Below are positions 1 through 8,865 of a stretch of 64,000 nucleotides of DNA, piece by piece. The notes beneath the pieces are model-generated. The model made no database searches and was not told the origin of the DNA. It worked only from the letters and a program-made list of their open reading frames with translations. Every line of letters starts with the position of its first letter. Position 1 is the stretch's first letter. Both the position numbers and the translations under genes were made by a program. Origin of the DNA: Rhodococcoides kyotonense (GTDB taxonomy: Bacteria > Actinomycetota > Actinomycetes > Mycobacteriales > Mycobacteriaceae); contig NZ_FZOW01000008.1 of the NCBI RefSeq assembly GCF_900188125.1, positions 231,027-295,026 of the forward strand. Reading direction: 5' to 3'.

Positions 1-123
1 GGCATCGAGGCCGGACCGGTTCGCCCGCCGCTCGTCGACATCAGCGCGCAGCACCTGACCGAACTCACGCAGATCGTCGCCGCGGGACGCGCAGTACTCG
101 CGGACGAGCTCGCGGTGCACTGA
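1..123 (+). CDS. kdgD: C-terminal end of probable 5-dehydro-4-deoxyglucarate dehydratase (partial)
   Basis: Only the last 40 residues are in the window, read in frame 1 to a TGA at 121-123. The tail contains AGPVRPPL followed by an amphipathic helix ending in LADELAVH. I recognise this as the C-terminal end of KdgD, a DapA-family lyase that converts 5-dehydro-4-deoxyglucarate to 2,5-dioxopentanoate with loss of water and CO2. The stop overlaps the start of the glucarate dehydratase gene (ATGA), so the two are translationally coupled. Glucarate dehydratase makes the substrate of KdgD, which supports the call. With so little sequence, identity rests on the short motif and the neighbour. Confidence 0.72.
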   Translation, partial: GIEAGPVRPPLVDISAQHLTELTQIVAAGRAVLADELAVH

Positions 124-1391
124 TGGTCGACTCCATCCGCATCACCGGAGCCCGAATCACACCGGTAGCCTTCGTCGATCCTCCCCTGCTCAACACCGTC
201 GGCGTGCACCAGCCGTACGCTCTGCGGGCAATCATCCAGCTGGACACCGAGGCCGGCATCGTCGGCCTCGGTGAGACGTACGCCGACACCGCGCACGTCG
301 CCAGGCTGGAAGCGGCTGCCGAGGCCATCACCGGCTTGGACGTGTTCGCACTCAACGCGATTCGCGAGGCGATCGACACCCAGTTGGCGTCGTCGACCAT
401 CACCGGCGGTGACGGGGTCGCAGGCATGATCACGACGGCGAGCACGACGGATCGCGTCTTCTCCCCGTTCGAGGTCGCATGTCTGGACGTTCAGGGCAAA
501 GCTCTCGGTCGTCCGGTGTCGGATCTGTTGGGCGGCAAGGTAAGAGACACGGTGCCGTTCAGCGCCTACCTGTTCTACAAGTGGGCGGCGCATCCCGGAG
601 CCGAGCCCGACGAGTGGGGTGAGGCGATCGATCCCGAAGGCCTCGTCCGTCAGGCGCGAAAGATGATCGACGAGTACGGCTTCGGCGCGATCAAGGTCAA
701 GGGTGGGGTGTTCCCGCCCGACGAGGAGATCGCCGGCATCAAGGCGTTGCGGGAGGCATTCCCGGAACTCCCGCTACGCCTCGATCCGAACGCCGCATGG
801 ACCGTCGACACGTCCATCCGGGTGGCGAGCGAACTCGACGGCATCGTCGAATATCTCGAGGACCCGACACCCGGGCTCGACGGGATGGCCGAGGTCGCGC
901 GCGAGGCGAAGATGCCGCTGGCGACCAACATGTGCGTCGTCGCGTTCGATCAGCTCAAGCCTGCAGTACTGAAGGACTCCGTTCAGGTCGTCCTGTCCGA
1001 CCATCACTACTGGGGTGGACTGCAGCGCTCCCGCCTGCTCGCAGGTGTGTGCGACAACTTCGACATGGGTCTGTCCATGCACTCCAACAGCCATCTGGGT
1101 ATCAGCCTGGCGGCCATGGTGCATCTGGCAGCGGCCACGCCGAACCTCACCTACGCCTGTGACACGCACTGGCCGTGGAAGAACGAGGACGTCGTCAAGC
1201 CTGGGGTTCTGAAGATCGTCGACGGTGCGGTCGCGGTTCCCACCGGGCCTGGCCTCGGTATCGAGATCGACGACGACGCTCTTGCCGCACTGCATCAGCA
1301 GTATCTGGACTGCGGTCTTCGAGACCGCGACGACACCGGATACATGCAGAGCATCGACGCGACCTTCGAGAACACCAGTCCACGCTGGTAA
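123..1391 (+). CDS. gudD: glucarate dehydratase (enolase superfamily)
   Basis: This 422-residue protein dehydrates D-glucarate (and probably L-idarate) to 5-dehydro-4-deoxyglucarate in the cytoplasm. All expected enolase-superfamily positions are visible in order: the KVK lysine pair (K191, K193), metal-ligand candidates D221 (DPNAAW), E246 (EDPTPG) and N269, and the D293/H320 pair (SDHHYWGG and MHSNSH) that forms the second catalytic base in this family. Length matches the family (about 420-450). The ATG overlaps the stop of the upstream kdgD-like gene by one base, so the two are one operon. A LysR regulator gene follows 74 nt downstream. Nothing looks broken. Confidence 0.95.
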   Translation: MVDSIRITGARITPVAFVDPPLLNTVGVHQPYALRAIIQLDTEAGIVGLGETYADTAHVARLEAAAEAITGLDVFALNAIREAIDTQLASSTITGGDGVAGMITTASTTDRVFSPFEVACLDVQGKALGRPVSDLLGGKVRDTVPFSAYLFYKWAAHPGAEPDEWGEAIDPEGLVRQARKMIDEYGFGAIKVKGGVFPPDEEIAGIKALREAFPELPLRLDPNAAWTVDTSIRVASELDGIVEYLEDPTPGLDGMAEVAREAKMPLATNMCVVAFDQLKPAVLKDSVQVVLSDHHYWGGLQRSRLLAGVCDNFDMGLSMHSNSHLGISLAAMVHLAAATPNLTYACDTHWPWKNEDVVKPGVLKIVDGAVAVPTGPGLGIEIDDDALAALHQQYLDCGLRDRDDTGYMQSIDATFENTSPRW

Positions 1392-1465
1392 CCGATCGTC
1401 GAAGGCCGCTCGTGCGTTAGGTTGATACCCGACCTGACCGCGAGCGGCTTTCTTCGATATCAGGA

Positions 1466-2368
1466 GTGAATGAATTGTTCTCTCTCAACCGGCTGACCTG
1501 CTTCATCGCGGTGGCAGAAGAGCTGCATTTCGGTCGCGCCGCCGAGAGACTGCACATGACGCAACCTCCGTTGAGCCGACAGATCCAGCAGCTCGAGAAC
1601 GAAGTCGGTGTGCAACTCATCGACCGCACCAGCCGCTCCGTCACCCTCACCGCAGCCGGCGTCGCTTTTCTACCCGATGCCCGACGCATCGTCCATCTCG
1701 CCGAAGGCGCCGTCCTGACGGTCCGCCGTGTCCCCACCGGCGATCTCGGCACTGTGACAGTCGGTTTCACCGGGGCATCGGCCCACGCCGTGCTGCCGCA
1801 ACTGCTCGAGAAGGCGCGAGAAGAGCTGCCCGACGTCAAAATCGTTCTGCGCGAGATGGTCTCGGCTGTCCAGATGGAGTCGCTCGCGATCGGCGACATC
1901 GACCTGGGACTCGCCAGGCCCCCTCTGAACCGCCCCGGCATCGCGTCACGACCGGTTCTGCACGAATCCTTCGTCGCCGCCCTGCCTGCCGCGCACCCGC
2001 TCGCCCAGCAGGAGAAGCTGACGATCGAGGAGTTCGACGACCAGGCGATCGTCATGTACTCACCCGTCGACGCTCGTTATTTTCACGAGCTGCTGATCAG
2101 CACGTTCACCGTCGTCGGTGTCACGCCCCGATACGTGCAATACGTGACGCAGGTGCACACGATGCTCGTGCTGGTGCGCTCCGGAATCGGCATGGCGTTG
2201 GTTCCCGAATCGGCCCGCACGATGCAACCGGAGGGGGTCGTCTTCCGACCCATCGACACGACACCCAAGCGGCCCGTCGAGCTGCACGCCGCCTGGCGAC
2301 CGGACAACGACAACCCCGCACTGCACAGGTTCATGTCGGACGTCCTGCCGACTCGCGAGTGGAGCTGA
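1466..2368 (+). CDS. LysR-family transcriptional regulator
   Basis: This is a 300-residue LysR-type regulator. The N-terminal winged helix-turn-helix covers roughly residues 8-65 (FIAVAEELHFGRAAERLHM, QPPLSRQIQQLE), followed by a periplasmic-binding-like effector domain of about 200 residues. The first in-frame start is GTG at 1466, but AGGAG at 1462-1466 sits 8 nt before an in-frame TTG at 1475, so translation may begin there and lose three residues. It lies on the same strand just after the glucarate genes, so control of glucarate use is the simplest inference. The effector domain resembles the CatM/BenM group of aromatic-acid regulators as much as sugar-acid ones, so the ligand is open. 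Confidence 0.88.
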   Translation: MNELFSLNRLTCFIAVAEELHFGRAAERLHMTQPPLSRQIQQLENEVGVQLIDRTSRSVTLTAAGVAFLPDARRIVHLAEGAVLTVRRVPTGDLGTVTVGFTGASAHAVLPQLLEKAREELPDVKIVLREMVSAVQMESLAIGDIDLGLARPPLNRPGIASRPVLHESFVAALPAAHPLAQQEKLTIEEFDDQAIVMYSPVDARYFHELLISTFTVVGVTPRYVQYVTQVHTMLVLVRSGIGMALVPESARTMQPEGVVFRPIDTTPKRPVELHAAWRPDNDNPALHRFMSDVLPTREWS

Positions 2369-2466
2369 TCGAAGCACTGCTAACGAAATCGGTCGTACCG
2401 ACGACATAGAGTCGACACCCGGGGCGACGGAATCTCGGACAGCACTACGAAAGGAACACCCCTCAC

Positions 2467-2544
2467 ATGCTCGGCATCCTGTTCTCTCTGCTCGGCGACG
2501 CGTTCAACATCTTCACCAACGGTCAGAGCCTCGGCTGGTGGTGA
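2467..2544 (+). CDS. putative 25-residue hydrophobic peptide
   Basis: A 26-codon frame starts with ATG at 2467, preceded by a GAAAGGAA-type ribosome binding site about 10 nt upstream. It encodes a short hydrophobic peptide with aromatic residues (LFSLLGDAFNIF) and a GWW C-terminus. A strong terminator begins 17 nt after the stop, so this is a complete short transcription unit rather than a leader for the next gene, which is on the other strand. I do not recognise the peptide. A small membrane peptide is the simplest reading; a chance frame in a regulatory RNA is the alternative. Confidence 0.5.
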   Translation: MLGILFSLLGDAFNIFTNGQSLGWW

Positions 2545-2561
2545 TTCCGCCCCGATAGAGA

Positions 2562-2595
2562 AAAGCCCCCGGACTCCACAGGAGCCGGGGGCTTT
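2562..2595 (+). terminator. strong rho-independent-type hairpin
   Basis: The arms run 2562-2577 and 2581-2595 with an ACA loop. The stem is AAAGCCCCCGG paired to CCGGGGGCTTT plus a CTCC/GGAG section with one bulged A. It lies between the small peptide gene (+) and the convergent stress-protein gene (-). The A-rich start and T-rich end let it act in both directions. Confidence 0.85.
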
Positions 2596-2615
2596 CTCGT
2601 CGCGTTCGACGCTGT

Positions 2616-3011
2616 TCAGCGCGGCAACCCCACCGGCGGCTTGACGGCCGTCACGGGACTCTGCGACTCGAGGATGACGCGCTGAGAAATACTGCCCATC
2701 AACAGCTTTCCGACGGGTGAGCGACGACGGATGCCGATCACCACGAGGTCGGTTCCCTCGGCGTACGACAGATCGATCAGGTTGTCGGCGTGCGAGCGAC
2801 CCGACTCGTTGTCGTGGACCTTCACGACCACACCTGCGGCGTCGGCTTCGTCGCGCGCCGATTGCACGGCGGCACCGAAACTTTCCTCGGACGCGCTGTC
2901 CTCTTCCGCGACGATGATCAGATCGGTCCCACGCTGCAGGGCCTCGCCGAATGCGAACGGCAACGCGCCCTTGCCTTCTGCGGTCGGCGAGTAGCCGACG
3001 ACGACGGTCAC
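2616..3011 (-). CDS. universal stress protein UspA family
   Basis: A 131-residue single-domain Usp protein. The start shows the family beta strand TVVVGYSPTAEGKGAL. The C-terminal part has the ATP-binding pattern G-x-R-(x)n-G-(x)n-GS: GIRRRSPVGKLLMGSIS. The family binds ATP and helps cells survive starvation or hypoxia; no specific role can be read here. The GTG start at 3011 overlaps the stop of the upstream 2-hydroxyacid dehydrogenase gene (GTGA), so it is translated as the second gene of that operon. Confidence 0.9.
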   Translation of the reverse strand: MTVVVGYSPTAEGKGALPFAFGEALQRGTDLIIVAEEDSASEESFGAAVQSARDEADAAGVVVKVHDNESGRSHADNLIDLSYAEGTDLVVIGIRRRSPVGKLLMGSISQRVILESQSPVTAVKPPVGLPR

Positions 3012-4003
3012 CGGTTCACCGGCGTCGTCAGTGTGCCGTCGGCGAGGAACTGATCCAGGTTCTGCACGGTCAAAGCCTCCATGGCTGCTCGGGTTTCCAC
3101 CGTGCCACTACCCACGTGGGGAAGCAGGACGACGTTGTCCAATTCCAGTAGTTTCTCCGGCACCGACGGTTCGTGTGCAAAGACGTCGAGACCCGCGCCC
3201 GCGAGGCGCCCATCGGCGAGGCGCTCGACAAGAGCATTCTCGTCGACGACGCTTCCCCGAGCCACGTTCACCAGATACCCCTGCGGTCCCAGCGCGTCCA
3301 GAACGTCACAGTCGACGAGGTGGCGAGTTCCCGAGCCACCCGACGCCGCCACCACGAGAATGTCCACGCCGGCGGCCAGAGCCGCAGGCGTCGAGTAATA
3401 GGTGTAAAGCGAACCGTCGATCTCGTTCCGATTGTGATAGCTGACGGCACAACGGAAACCGACGAGACGGTCTGCGATGGCACTTCCGATGCGGCCGAGC
3501 CCGATGATGCCGACTCGCTTGCCGGTGACCTGACGCGTCAGCGGGGTGTTGCCTTCCGACAGCCAGCGGCCCGCACGAACGTAGCGGTCCGAGAACGACA
3601 CCTGACGCACGGCGTCGATGACCAAACCGACAGCGAGGTCGGCGACGCAGTCGGTCAGTACGTCGGGAGTATTGCTGACGCCGATGCCGCGCGCGCTTGC
3701 CGCCTCGACGTCCGTGGTGTCGTACCCGACGCCGAAGTGCACGATCGCGCCCAGGTTCGGCAGCTGCGAGATCAGTTCCGCGTCGACGCCGGTGCGGCCC
3801 GACGTCACAGCCGCGGTGATCGAGTCGCCGTGCTCGGCCAGGAAGCCTGCCCGCTCCGGGGAATCGGGGAGCACGAGGGCGTCGTAGTCGTCGGTAAGTG
3901 TGTCCACCAGTGACGGCTTCAGCGGGCCGACCCTGAGCACCCGGCCGCTGGTTCTCGAATCCTGTTGTTGCTCAACCGATTTCTTCGACTCGACCGTTGT
4001 CAT
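3008..4003 (-). CDS. D-2-hydroxyacid dehydrogenase (glyoxylate/hydroxypyruvate reductase-like)
   Basis: From the ATG at 4003 this is a 331-residue NAD(P)-dependent 2-hydroxyacid dehydrogenase. The nucleotide-binding loop is GLGRIGSAIADRL. The family's catalytic Arg, Glu and His are in NVARGSVVDENA, DVFAHEP and LLPHVGSG. It should interconvert a 2-oxoacid and a D-2-hydroxyacid in the cytoplasm; glyoxylate, hydroxypyruvate or a keto-gluconate are candidate substrates and the sequence does not choose. An upstream in-frame ATG at 4018 would add five residues. The gene diverges from the peptide-type ABC importer at 4338 and shares its control region. Confidence 0.88.
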   Translation of the reverse strand: MTTVESKKSVEQQQDSRTSGRVLRVGPLKPSLVDTLTDDYDALVLPDSPERAGFLAEHGDSITAAVTSGRTGVDAELISQLPNLGAIVHFGVGYDTTDVEAASARGIGVSNTPDVLTDCVADLAVGLVIDAVRQVSFSDRYVRAGRWLSEGNTPLTRQVTGKRVGIIGLGRIGSAIADRLVGFRCAVSYHNRNEIDGSLYTYYSTPAALAAGVDILVVAASGGSGTRHLVDCDVLDALGPQGYLVNVARGSVVDENALVERLADGRLAGAGLDVFAHEPSVPEKLLELDNVVLLPHVGSGTVETRAAMEALTVQNLDQFLADGTLTTPVNR

Positions 4004-4337
4004 CGCGAAACTCCTCACCGTGCGCGTTTCCCAGTACGTTATGCCGGATTACAGATACCTGTCCAACACGTAAATAACATGGATTGATACTCAAACGGCA
4101 TGATAACGCTCTTCTGCCAACCATGGGTCTCCTAACAAAACCGCGTCCTACCAGGTCAGATGCCGTAAGTTGTGACGTCGGACGCATAATCTGCTCGATT
4201 GTGACGCGGGAAACTCCCTGTACACAGCCTCGAGCGCGGTTGACGGCGATTTCCCCTGCTCCTACCGTGTGTCTACCGTCACAGGTGCGGCTACTGCACT
4301 GACGAAGACGCACATCACTTCTCCCTTGGAGGCCCCC
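4004..4337. other. divergent intergenic control region
   Basis: About 330 bases separate the dehydrogenase operon (-) from the ABC importer operon (+). The base composition is less GC-rich than the surrounding genes. No convincing coding frame was seen; a short + frame at 4084-4302 has no ribosome binding site or recognisable protein. The region holds a good promoter for the importer (4240-4268) and presumably one for the minus strand. The sequence CTACCGT occurs twice, 11 nt apart, at 4262-4279. Confidence 0.6.
4240..4268 (+). promoter_or_regulatory. sigma-70-type promoter for the ABC importer operon
   Basis: A TTGACG box at 4240-4245 is followed after exactly 17 nt by TACCGT at 4263-4268. 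This fits the actinobacterial housekeeping consensus (TTGACN, TANNNT). It would give a leader of about 60 nt before the ATG at 4338. Confidence 0.55.
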
Positions 4338-5918
4338 ATGAGCCCTGCACGAGCAGTGCAGCAGGGACGGACCACGCGCTCGGCGGTCATCACCGCTGGC
4401 GCCCTTGCCTTTTCGATGATCGCGAGCGGATGCACGGTGGCGAACTCCGGCAGCGGGACAGCCGCCAGTGCCGACACGCTCCGCATCGTTCTGCAGGAAG
4501 AGCCACCCACACTCGAAGCCTGCGATGTTTCCCTGACATCCGTCGGCGTCGTCACGAGGTCCAACATCACCGAACCGCTGATGGAACGGAACCCGAGCGA
4601 GGGCACACTCGAGCCGAAGCTCGCCGACTCCTGGACTCAGGTCTCGGACCGTGAGTGGACGTTCCAGTTGCACCCCGGCGTGACGTTCAGCGACGGCAGC
4701 CCGTTCGAAGCCGAGGACGCCGCGCACTCGATCGAACGAGCGGTCAACTCCGACCTCGGGTGCAACGTCGAAGGCTACGTCTTCGGTGACGCCGATCTGA
4801 CGGTCCGCGTCGTCGATCCACTCACGATCAGTGTGGCCGCGCCGGCCGCGGACCCCATCCTCCCGCTGAAGCTGTCCTTCGTCGAGATGGTGCCGCGGAC
4901 GTACAGCATGACCGAACGTGTCCGCGAACCGATCGGTACGGGACCGTTCGCGATCGACTACTGGGACTACGGCCAGAGACTGTCACTCGTCCGCAACGAG
5001 ACGTACTGGGGACAAGCACCCGACTACGCCCGTGCCACGTACCAGTGGCGCAGCGAAGGCAGCGTTCGCGCGTCGATGGTCGCGAACGGCGAGGCGGAGA
5101 TCGCCACGTCACTCGGACCCGAGGACGGCGCAGGCGACCTCGGCGTCGCGTACCCCAACAACGAGACCACCGCGGTGCGCATCCAACTCGAGGAACCGCC
5201 CCTCGACGACATCCGCGTGCGGCAGGCGATCAACTACTCCGTCAATCGCGACGGCATCGTCGACGCACTGTTCCAGGGGCTCGGAAAGCCTGCAGCGCAG
5301 CTGGTGTCGGACGGCGTGATCGGCTACAACGACGACATGACGCCCTGGCCCTACGATCCGGCGAGGGCGCAGCAACTGATCGACGAGGCGCGCGCCGACG
5401 GCGTCCCGGTCGACGCACCGATCAGACTCATCGGTCGGACCGGCCAGTTCCCGAAGGTCAACGAGACCCTCGAAGTGATCCAGTACGCCCTGTCCGAGCT
5501 CGGCATGAACGTGTCGATCGAGATGACGGACTCAGCCGGAACCGCCGAATACCAGGAGCGCCCGTTCCCGAAGGTCGGGCCCTACCTCCTCGTCATCCAG
5601 CACGGCAACCAGGCAGGCGACGCAGCCTTCACCGCCGACCAGTACCTGATGAGCGAAGGGTTCCAGAGCGCAGGCGGTACACCGGAGTTCGACAAGCGAG
5701 TCGAGGAGGCCGCCGTGCTGACCGGTGACGCTCGACAGGATGCGTACGCCCAGCTGTTCGCCGACGAGCCCAAGGAGATCATGCAGATGGCGTTCATCGC
5801 GCATATGGAAGGTGTTCTCGCCAAGGCGGACTCGGTCGACTACACACCCAACTCCGCAACCGTCGACGAGATGCATCTCGCCGCCATGACCCGCGCCGAC
5901 GCGGCCGAAACGGACTGA
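4338..5918 (+). CDS. ABC transporter substrate-binding lipoprotein, peptide/nickel family
   Basis: A 526-residue family-5 solute-binding protein (DppA/OppA type). The ATG at 4338 is preceded by GGAGG at 4328-4332. The N-terminus has a signal peptide ending in the lipobox ASGC (C32), so the mature protein is lipid-anchored outside the membrane. Typical family blocks follow: EPLMERNPSEGTLEPKLADSW, TFQLHPGVTFSDG, and DIRVRQAINYSVNRD. Two permeases and two ATPases follow, so the importer is complete. Members carry peptides, nickel, sugars or opines; the substrate cannot be named from sequence. The partner dehydrogenase divergently encoded upstream hints at a small carboxylic or hydroxyacid metabolite, which is only inference. 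Confidence 0.92.
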   Translation: MSPARAVQQGRTTRSAVITAGALAFSMIASGCTVANSGSGTAASADTLRIVLQEEPPTLEACDVSLTSVGVVTRSNITEPLMERNPSEGTLEPKLADSWTQVSDREWTFQLHPGVTFSDGSPFEAEDAAHSIERAVNSDLGCNVEGYVFGDADLTVRVVDPLTISVAAPAADPILPLKLSFVEMVPRTYSMTERVREPIGTGPFAIDYWDYGQRLSLVRNETYWGQAPDYARATYQWRSEGSVRASMVANGEAEIATSLGPEDGAGDLGVAYPNNETTAVRIQLEEPPLDDIRVRQAINYSVNRDGIVDALFQGLGKPAAQLVSDGVIGYNDDMTPWPYDPARAQQLIDEARADGVPVDAPIRLIGRTGQFPKVNETLEVIQYALSELGMNVSIEMTDSAGTAEYQERPFPKVGPYLLVIQHGNQAGDAAFTADQYLMSEGFQSAGGTPEFDKRVEEAAVLTGDARQDAYAQLFADEPKEIMQMAFIAHMEGVLAKADSVDYTPNSATVDEMHLAAMTRADAAETD

Positions 5919-5926
5919 GGCCCACC

Positions 5927-6856
5927 ATGTTCAGATTCCTTCGCCGCCGGATCTACACCAGCCTGGTACCGCTGATCGTCGTGCTGTTGGGCGTGTTCTT
6001 CCTGGCGCGACTCACCGGTGACCCCACCAGCCTCTACCTTCCCGAGTCCGCCACGCAGGCACAGCGAGAGGCGTTCCGGGCAACCAACGGCCTCGACCAA
6101 CCGCTCCTGACGCAGCTGTGGGACTACTTGCAAGGCGTCGTACATCTCGATTTCGGCGACTCGCTGCGGACCGGCGAGGCCGCGTCGACGATGGCTCTTC
6201 GCGCATTCCCGGCCACGCTGCAGTTGGCGTTCATGACGATGTTCCTGGCAATCCTGGGCGCCGTCGTCATCGGCTGCTGGGCCGCGTACCGCCCGAACTC
6301 GCTGGCCGACCGGATCTCGAGCCTGCTGTCCATGACGGCCGCGAGCATCCCGGACTTCTGGTTCGCGATCATGGGCGTCTGGCTCTTCGCGGTCACCTTC
6401 GGCGTGCTCCCGACGTCGGGAACCGGTGCAGGAATGCTGTCGTGGATCCTGCCGATCGCCACGCTGCTCATCCGCCCGCTCGGTGTACTGACTCAAGTGG
6501 TCCGCGGTGCGATGGTCGCGGCGCTGTCGGCGCCCTACGTGCGGCTCGCACGAAGCAAGGGCGCGAGCGACGTTCGCGTCGTCACCCACCATGCGCTGCG
6601 CAACGCAGCCGCTCCCGCACTGACCGTCGCCGGTGATCTCATGGTCGGTCTCGTCAACGGCGCGGTCGTCGTCGAGGCCATCTTCGGCTGGCCCGGAATC
6701 GGCAAGCTCATGATCGACGCGATCCTGCAGCGCGACTTCGCCGTTCTTCAAGCGGCTGTGCTGCTGACGGCCGTCAGTATCTTCGTGCTCAACATCGTCA
6801 TCGACGCCTGCTACGCACTGCTCGACGCCCGTGTTCGCGACAAGGCGAAGGTCTAG
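5927..6856 (+). CDS. ABC transporter permease, DppB/OppB type
   Basis: A 309-residue inner-membrane permease starting 8 nt after the binding-protein gene. The N-terminus (FLRRRIYTSLVPLIVVLLGVFFLARLTGDP) is typical of DppB proteins. The cytoplasmic EAA-like loop near residue 200 (APYVRLARSKGASDVRVVTHHALRNA) is the contact with the ATPases. Six hydrophobic segments are visible. It forms the channel heterodimer with the next gene product. Confidence 0.93.
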   Translation: MFRFLRRRIYTSLVPLIVVLLGVFFLARLTGDPTSLYLPESATQAQREAFRATNGLDQPLLTQLWDYLQGVVHLDFGDSLRTGEAASTMALRAFPATLQLAFMTMFLAILGAVVIGCWAAYRPNSLADRISSLLSMTAASIPDFWFAIMGVWLFAVTFGVLPTSGTGAGMLSWILPIATLLIRPLGVLTQVVRGAMVAALSAPYVRLARSKGASDVRVVTHHALRNAAAPALTVAGDLMVGLVNGAVVVEAIFGWPGIGKLMIDAILQRDFAVLQAAVLLTAVSIFVLNIVIDACYALLDARVRDKAKV

Positions 6857-6865
6857 GAGGCCATC

Positions 6866-7849
6866 ATGTCACTCGATTTCGAAGCCCCGAAAACCTCGGA
6901 GCCGGAGGATGTTCCGGAGCCCACGCCCGTGTCCAGGAAGAGCTCCGCTCCACTGTGGAAGCTGCTTCTACGTGACCGTGTCGCCACCGTCGCCGCGGGA
7001 ATTCTCGTCCTGGTGTTCCTGACGGCGATCTTCGGGCCGATGCTCGTCGGCGATGCCGCGTCCGATCAGGATCTGAACCAGTCGAATCTGCCGCCGTTCA
7101 CCCTCGACACGGGATGGATGAACGTGCTCGGCACCGATCCGCTCGGCCGAAGCATGCTCGCCCGGCTGATCGTCGCGTGCCAGACCACGCTCTCGGTCGC
7201 GATTCCCGCTGTCGTCCTGTCTGCCATCATCGGGTCGATCATCGGTATGTGGGCCGGCTACCACCGCGGGTGGCGCGAAACCACCGCGATGCGCGTGGCC
7301 GACGTCATCATGAGCTTCCCGTCGCTGCTGATGGCCGTCGTCGTGCTGTACGTCTTCTCCCCGAGCGCCGCGAACATCGTTCTGGTGCTTGCCATCACGC
7401 GCATTCCGATCTACCTCCGCACCGCTCGTGCCGAGTCGGCCGAGCTGCAGAGCCGGCTGTTCGTCGACGCCGCCCGCACCTTCGGCGCATCCAGCGGAGC
7501 GGTGATCCGACGCCACGTCGCGCCGATCCTGCTGCCCACGTTGCTCACCGTCGCGACCCTCGACTTCTGCTTCGTCATGTTGGCCGAATCGTCACTCAGC
7601 TTCCTGGGCATCGGAATTCAGCCGCCCGACGTCAGCTGGGGACTCATGGTCGCGCAGGGCCGCACCTACCTGCAGACCGCATGGTGGCTGTCGTTCTTCC
7701 CCGGCCTCGCCATCGTCATCACGACCGTCTCCGCGACGGTGCTCGCAGCCTGGGCACGCATCGCAACGGATCCGGCGCAGCGCTGGCGTCTCACCGTTCC
7801 CCGCTCGGCGAAGTCCCGCCTTCTCCCCGTCCGAAAGGTCGTCTCATGA
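6866..7849 (+). CDS. ABC transporter permease, DppC/OppC type
   Basis: A 327-residue permease. It starts with a roughly 35-residue charged cytoplasmic tail, then a membrane segment and the DppC signature LGTDPLGRSMLARLI. The EAA-like loop is in SRLFVDAARTFGASSGAVIRRH. The C-terminus holds the usual SSLSFLGIGIQPPDVSWG block. It is 9 nt from the DppB-like gene with an AGGAGG site before the ATG. Its stop overlaps the next start (ATGA). Confidence 0.93.
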   Translation: MSLDFEAPKTSEPEDVPEPTPVSRKSSAPLWKLLLRDRVATVAAGILVLVFLTAIFGPMLVGDAASDQDLNQSNLPPFTLDTGWMNVLGTDPLGRSMLARLIVACQTTLSVAIPAVVLSAIIGSIIGMWAGYHRGWRETTAMRVADVIMSFPSLLMAVVVLYVFSPSAANIVLVLAITRIPIYLRTARAESAELQSRLFVDAARTFGASSGAVIRRHVAPILLPTLLTVATLDFCFVMLAESSLSFLGIGIQPPDVSWGLMVAQGRTYLQTAWWLSFFPGLAIVITTVSATVLAAWARIATDPAQRWRLTVPRSAKSRLLPVRKVVS

Positions 7850-8865
7850 GTGCACCTGCAGTTGCCCGGGAACAGGATTCCGACACCGACCGTGTCGCGA
7901 TGGACGTCCACGATCTAACCGTCGATCTCCGCACACCGTCGGGCGTCATCCGCGCGGTCGACCACGTGAGCTTCAGCGCGCGACGCGGCGAAACCCTCGC
8001 TCTCCTTGGTGAATCCGGCTGCGGCAAGTCGATGACGGCGCAGGCCATCGTCGGCCTGCTCGAACCGATCGCGGACATCACCGACGGATCCGTCGAACTC
8101 GGAGACGTGGACCTCGTCACCGCCAAGAACAAGGTACGACGCCACATCGCCGCCACCGAGCTGGCAATCGTCTTTCAGGACGCGTTGACGGCACTGAACC
8201 CCGTCTACACCGTCGGCACGCAGTTGGCCGAGCCATTCCGGATACACCGCGGCATGAGTGCGAAAGACGCACGAAAAGAAGCGATCTCGCTGATGCAACG
8301 CGTCGGGATCCCGCAGCCCGAATCGCGCGCGGACTCCTATCCGCACCAGTTCTCCGGCGGCATGCGTCAGCGTCTGCTCATCGCGATGGCCGTGGCGCTC
8401 AGCCCGTCGGTGCTGCTGGCCGACGAACCGACCACGGCCCTCGACGTGACCGTTCAGGCGCAGATCATGACGCTGCTGCGAGATCTCCGGACCGAACACG
8501 ACATGGCCGTCGTCCTCATCACCCACGACCTCGCACTGGTCGCCGAGGAAGCCGACCGTGTCGCCATCATGTACGCCGGCAACGTCGTCGAAACCGGCTT
8601 GGTGTCCGAGGTTTTCGGAAGTCCACGCCATCCGTACACGAAGGGTCTGCTCGACTCGGTCCCGGTACACGCAGAACGCGGCGAGGACCTCAAGTCCATC
8701 GGCGGCACCCCGCCCGATCTCCACTCCGTTCCCGACGGCTGTGTCTACCAAGCCAGATGCCCACTGGCACGCGACATCTGCGTCGCACAGCGCCCGAAGC
8801 TCGAGCCCGTCGGCGACGGCCGTTACTCTGCTTGCCACTTTTCGAACGAGGTGTCTCATGCCTGA
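7846..8865 (+). CDS. ABC transporter ATPase, DppD/OppD type
   Basis: A 339-residue ATPase from the ATG at 7846, which overlaps the permease stop. A longer open frame extends upstream inside the permease gene but is only a shadow. Walker A is GESGCGKS, the signature is FSGGMRQR, and Walker B is LLADEPTTALD. The C-terminal oligopeptide-transporter extension carries the usual cysteines (CVYQARCPLARDIC). It powers uptake together with the next ATPase. Confidence 0.93.
   Translation: MSAPAVAREQDSDTDRVAMDVHDLTVDLRTPSGVIRAVDHVSFSARRGETLALLGESGCGKSMTAQAIVGLLEPIADITDGSVELGDVDLVTAKNKVRRHIAATELAIVFQDALTALNPVYTVGTQLAEPFRIHRGMSAKDARKEAISLMQRVGIPQPESRADSYPHQFSGGMRQRLLIAMAVALSPSVLLADEPTTALDVTVQAQIMTLLRDLRTEHDMAVVLITHDLALVAEEADRVAIMYAGNVVETGLVSEVFGSPRHPYTKGLLDSVPVHAERGEDLKSIGGTPPDLHSVPDGCVYQARCPLARDICVAQRPKLEPVGDGRYSACHFSNEVSHA

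Noticed and set aside
4084..4302. Possible 72-residue small protein in the divergent control region
   Set aside because: No ribosome binding site, no recognisable pattern, and it overlaps the TTGACG/TACCGT promoter.
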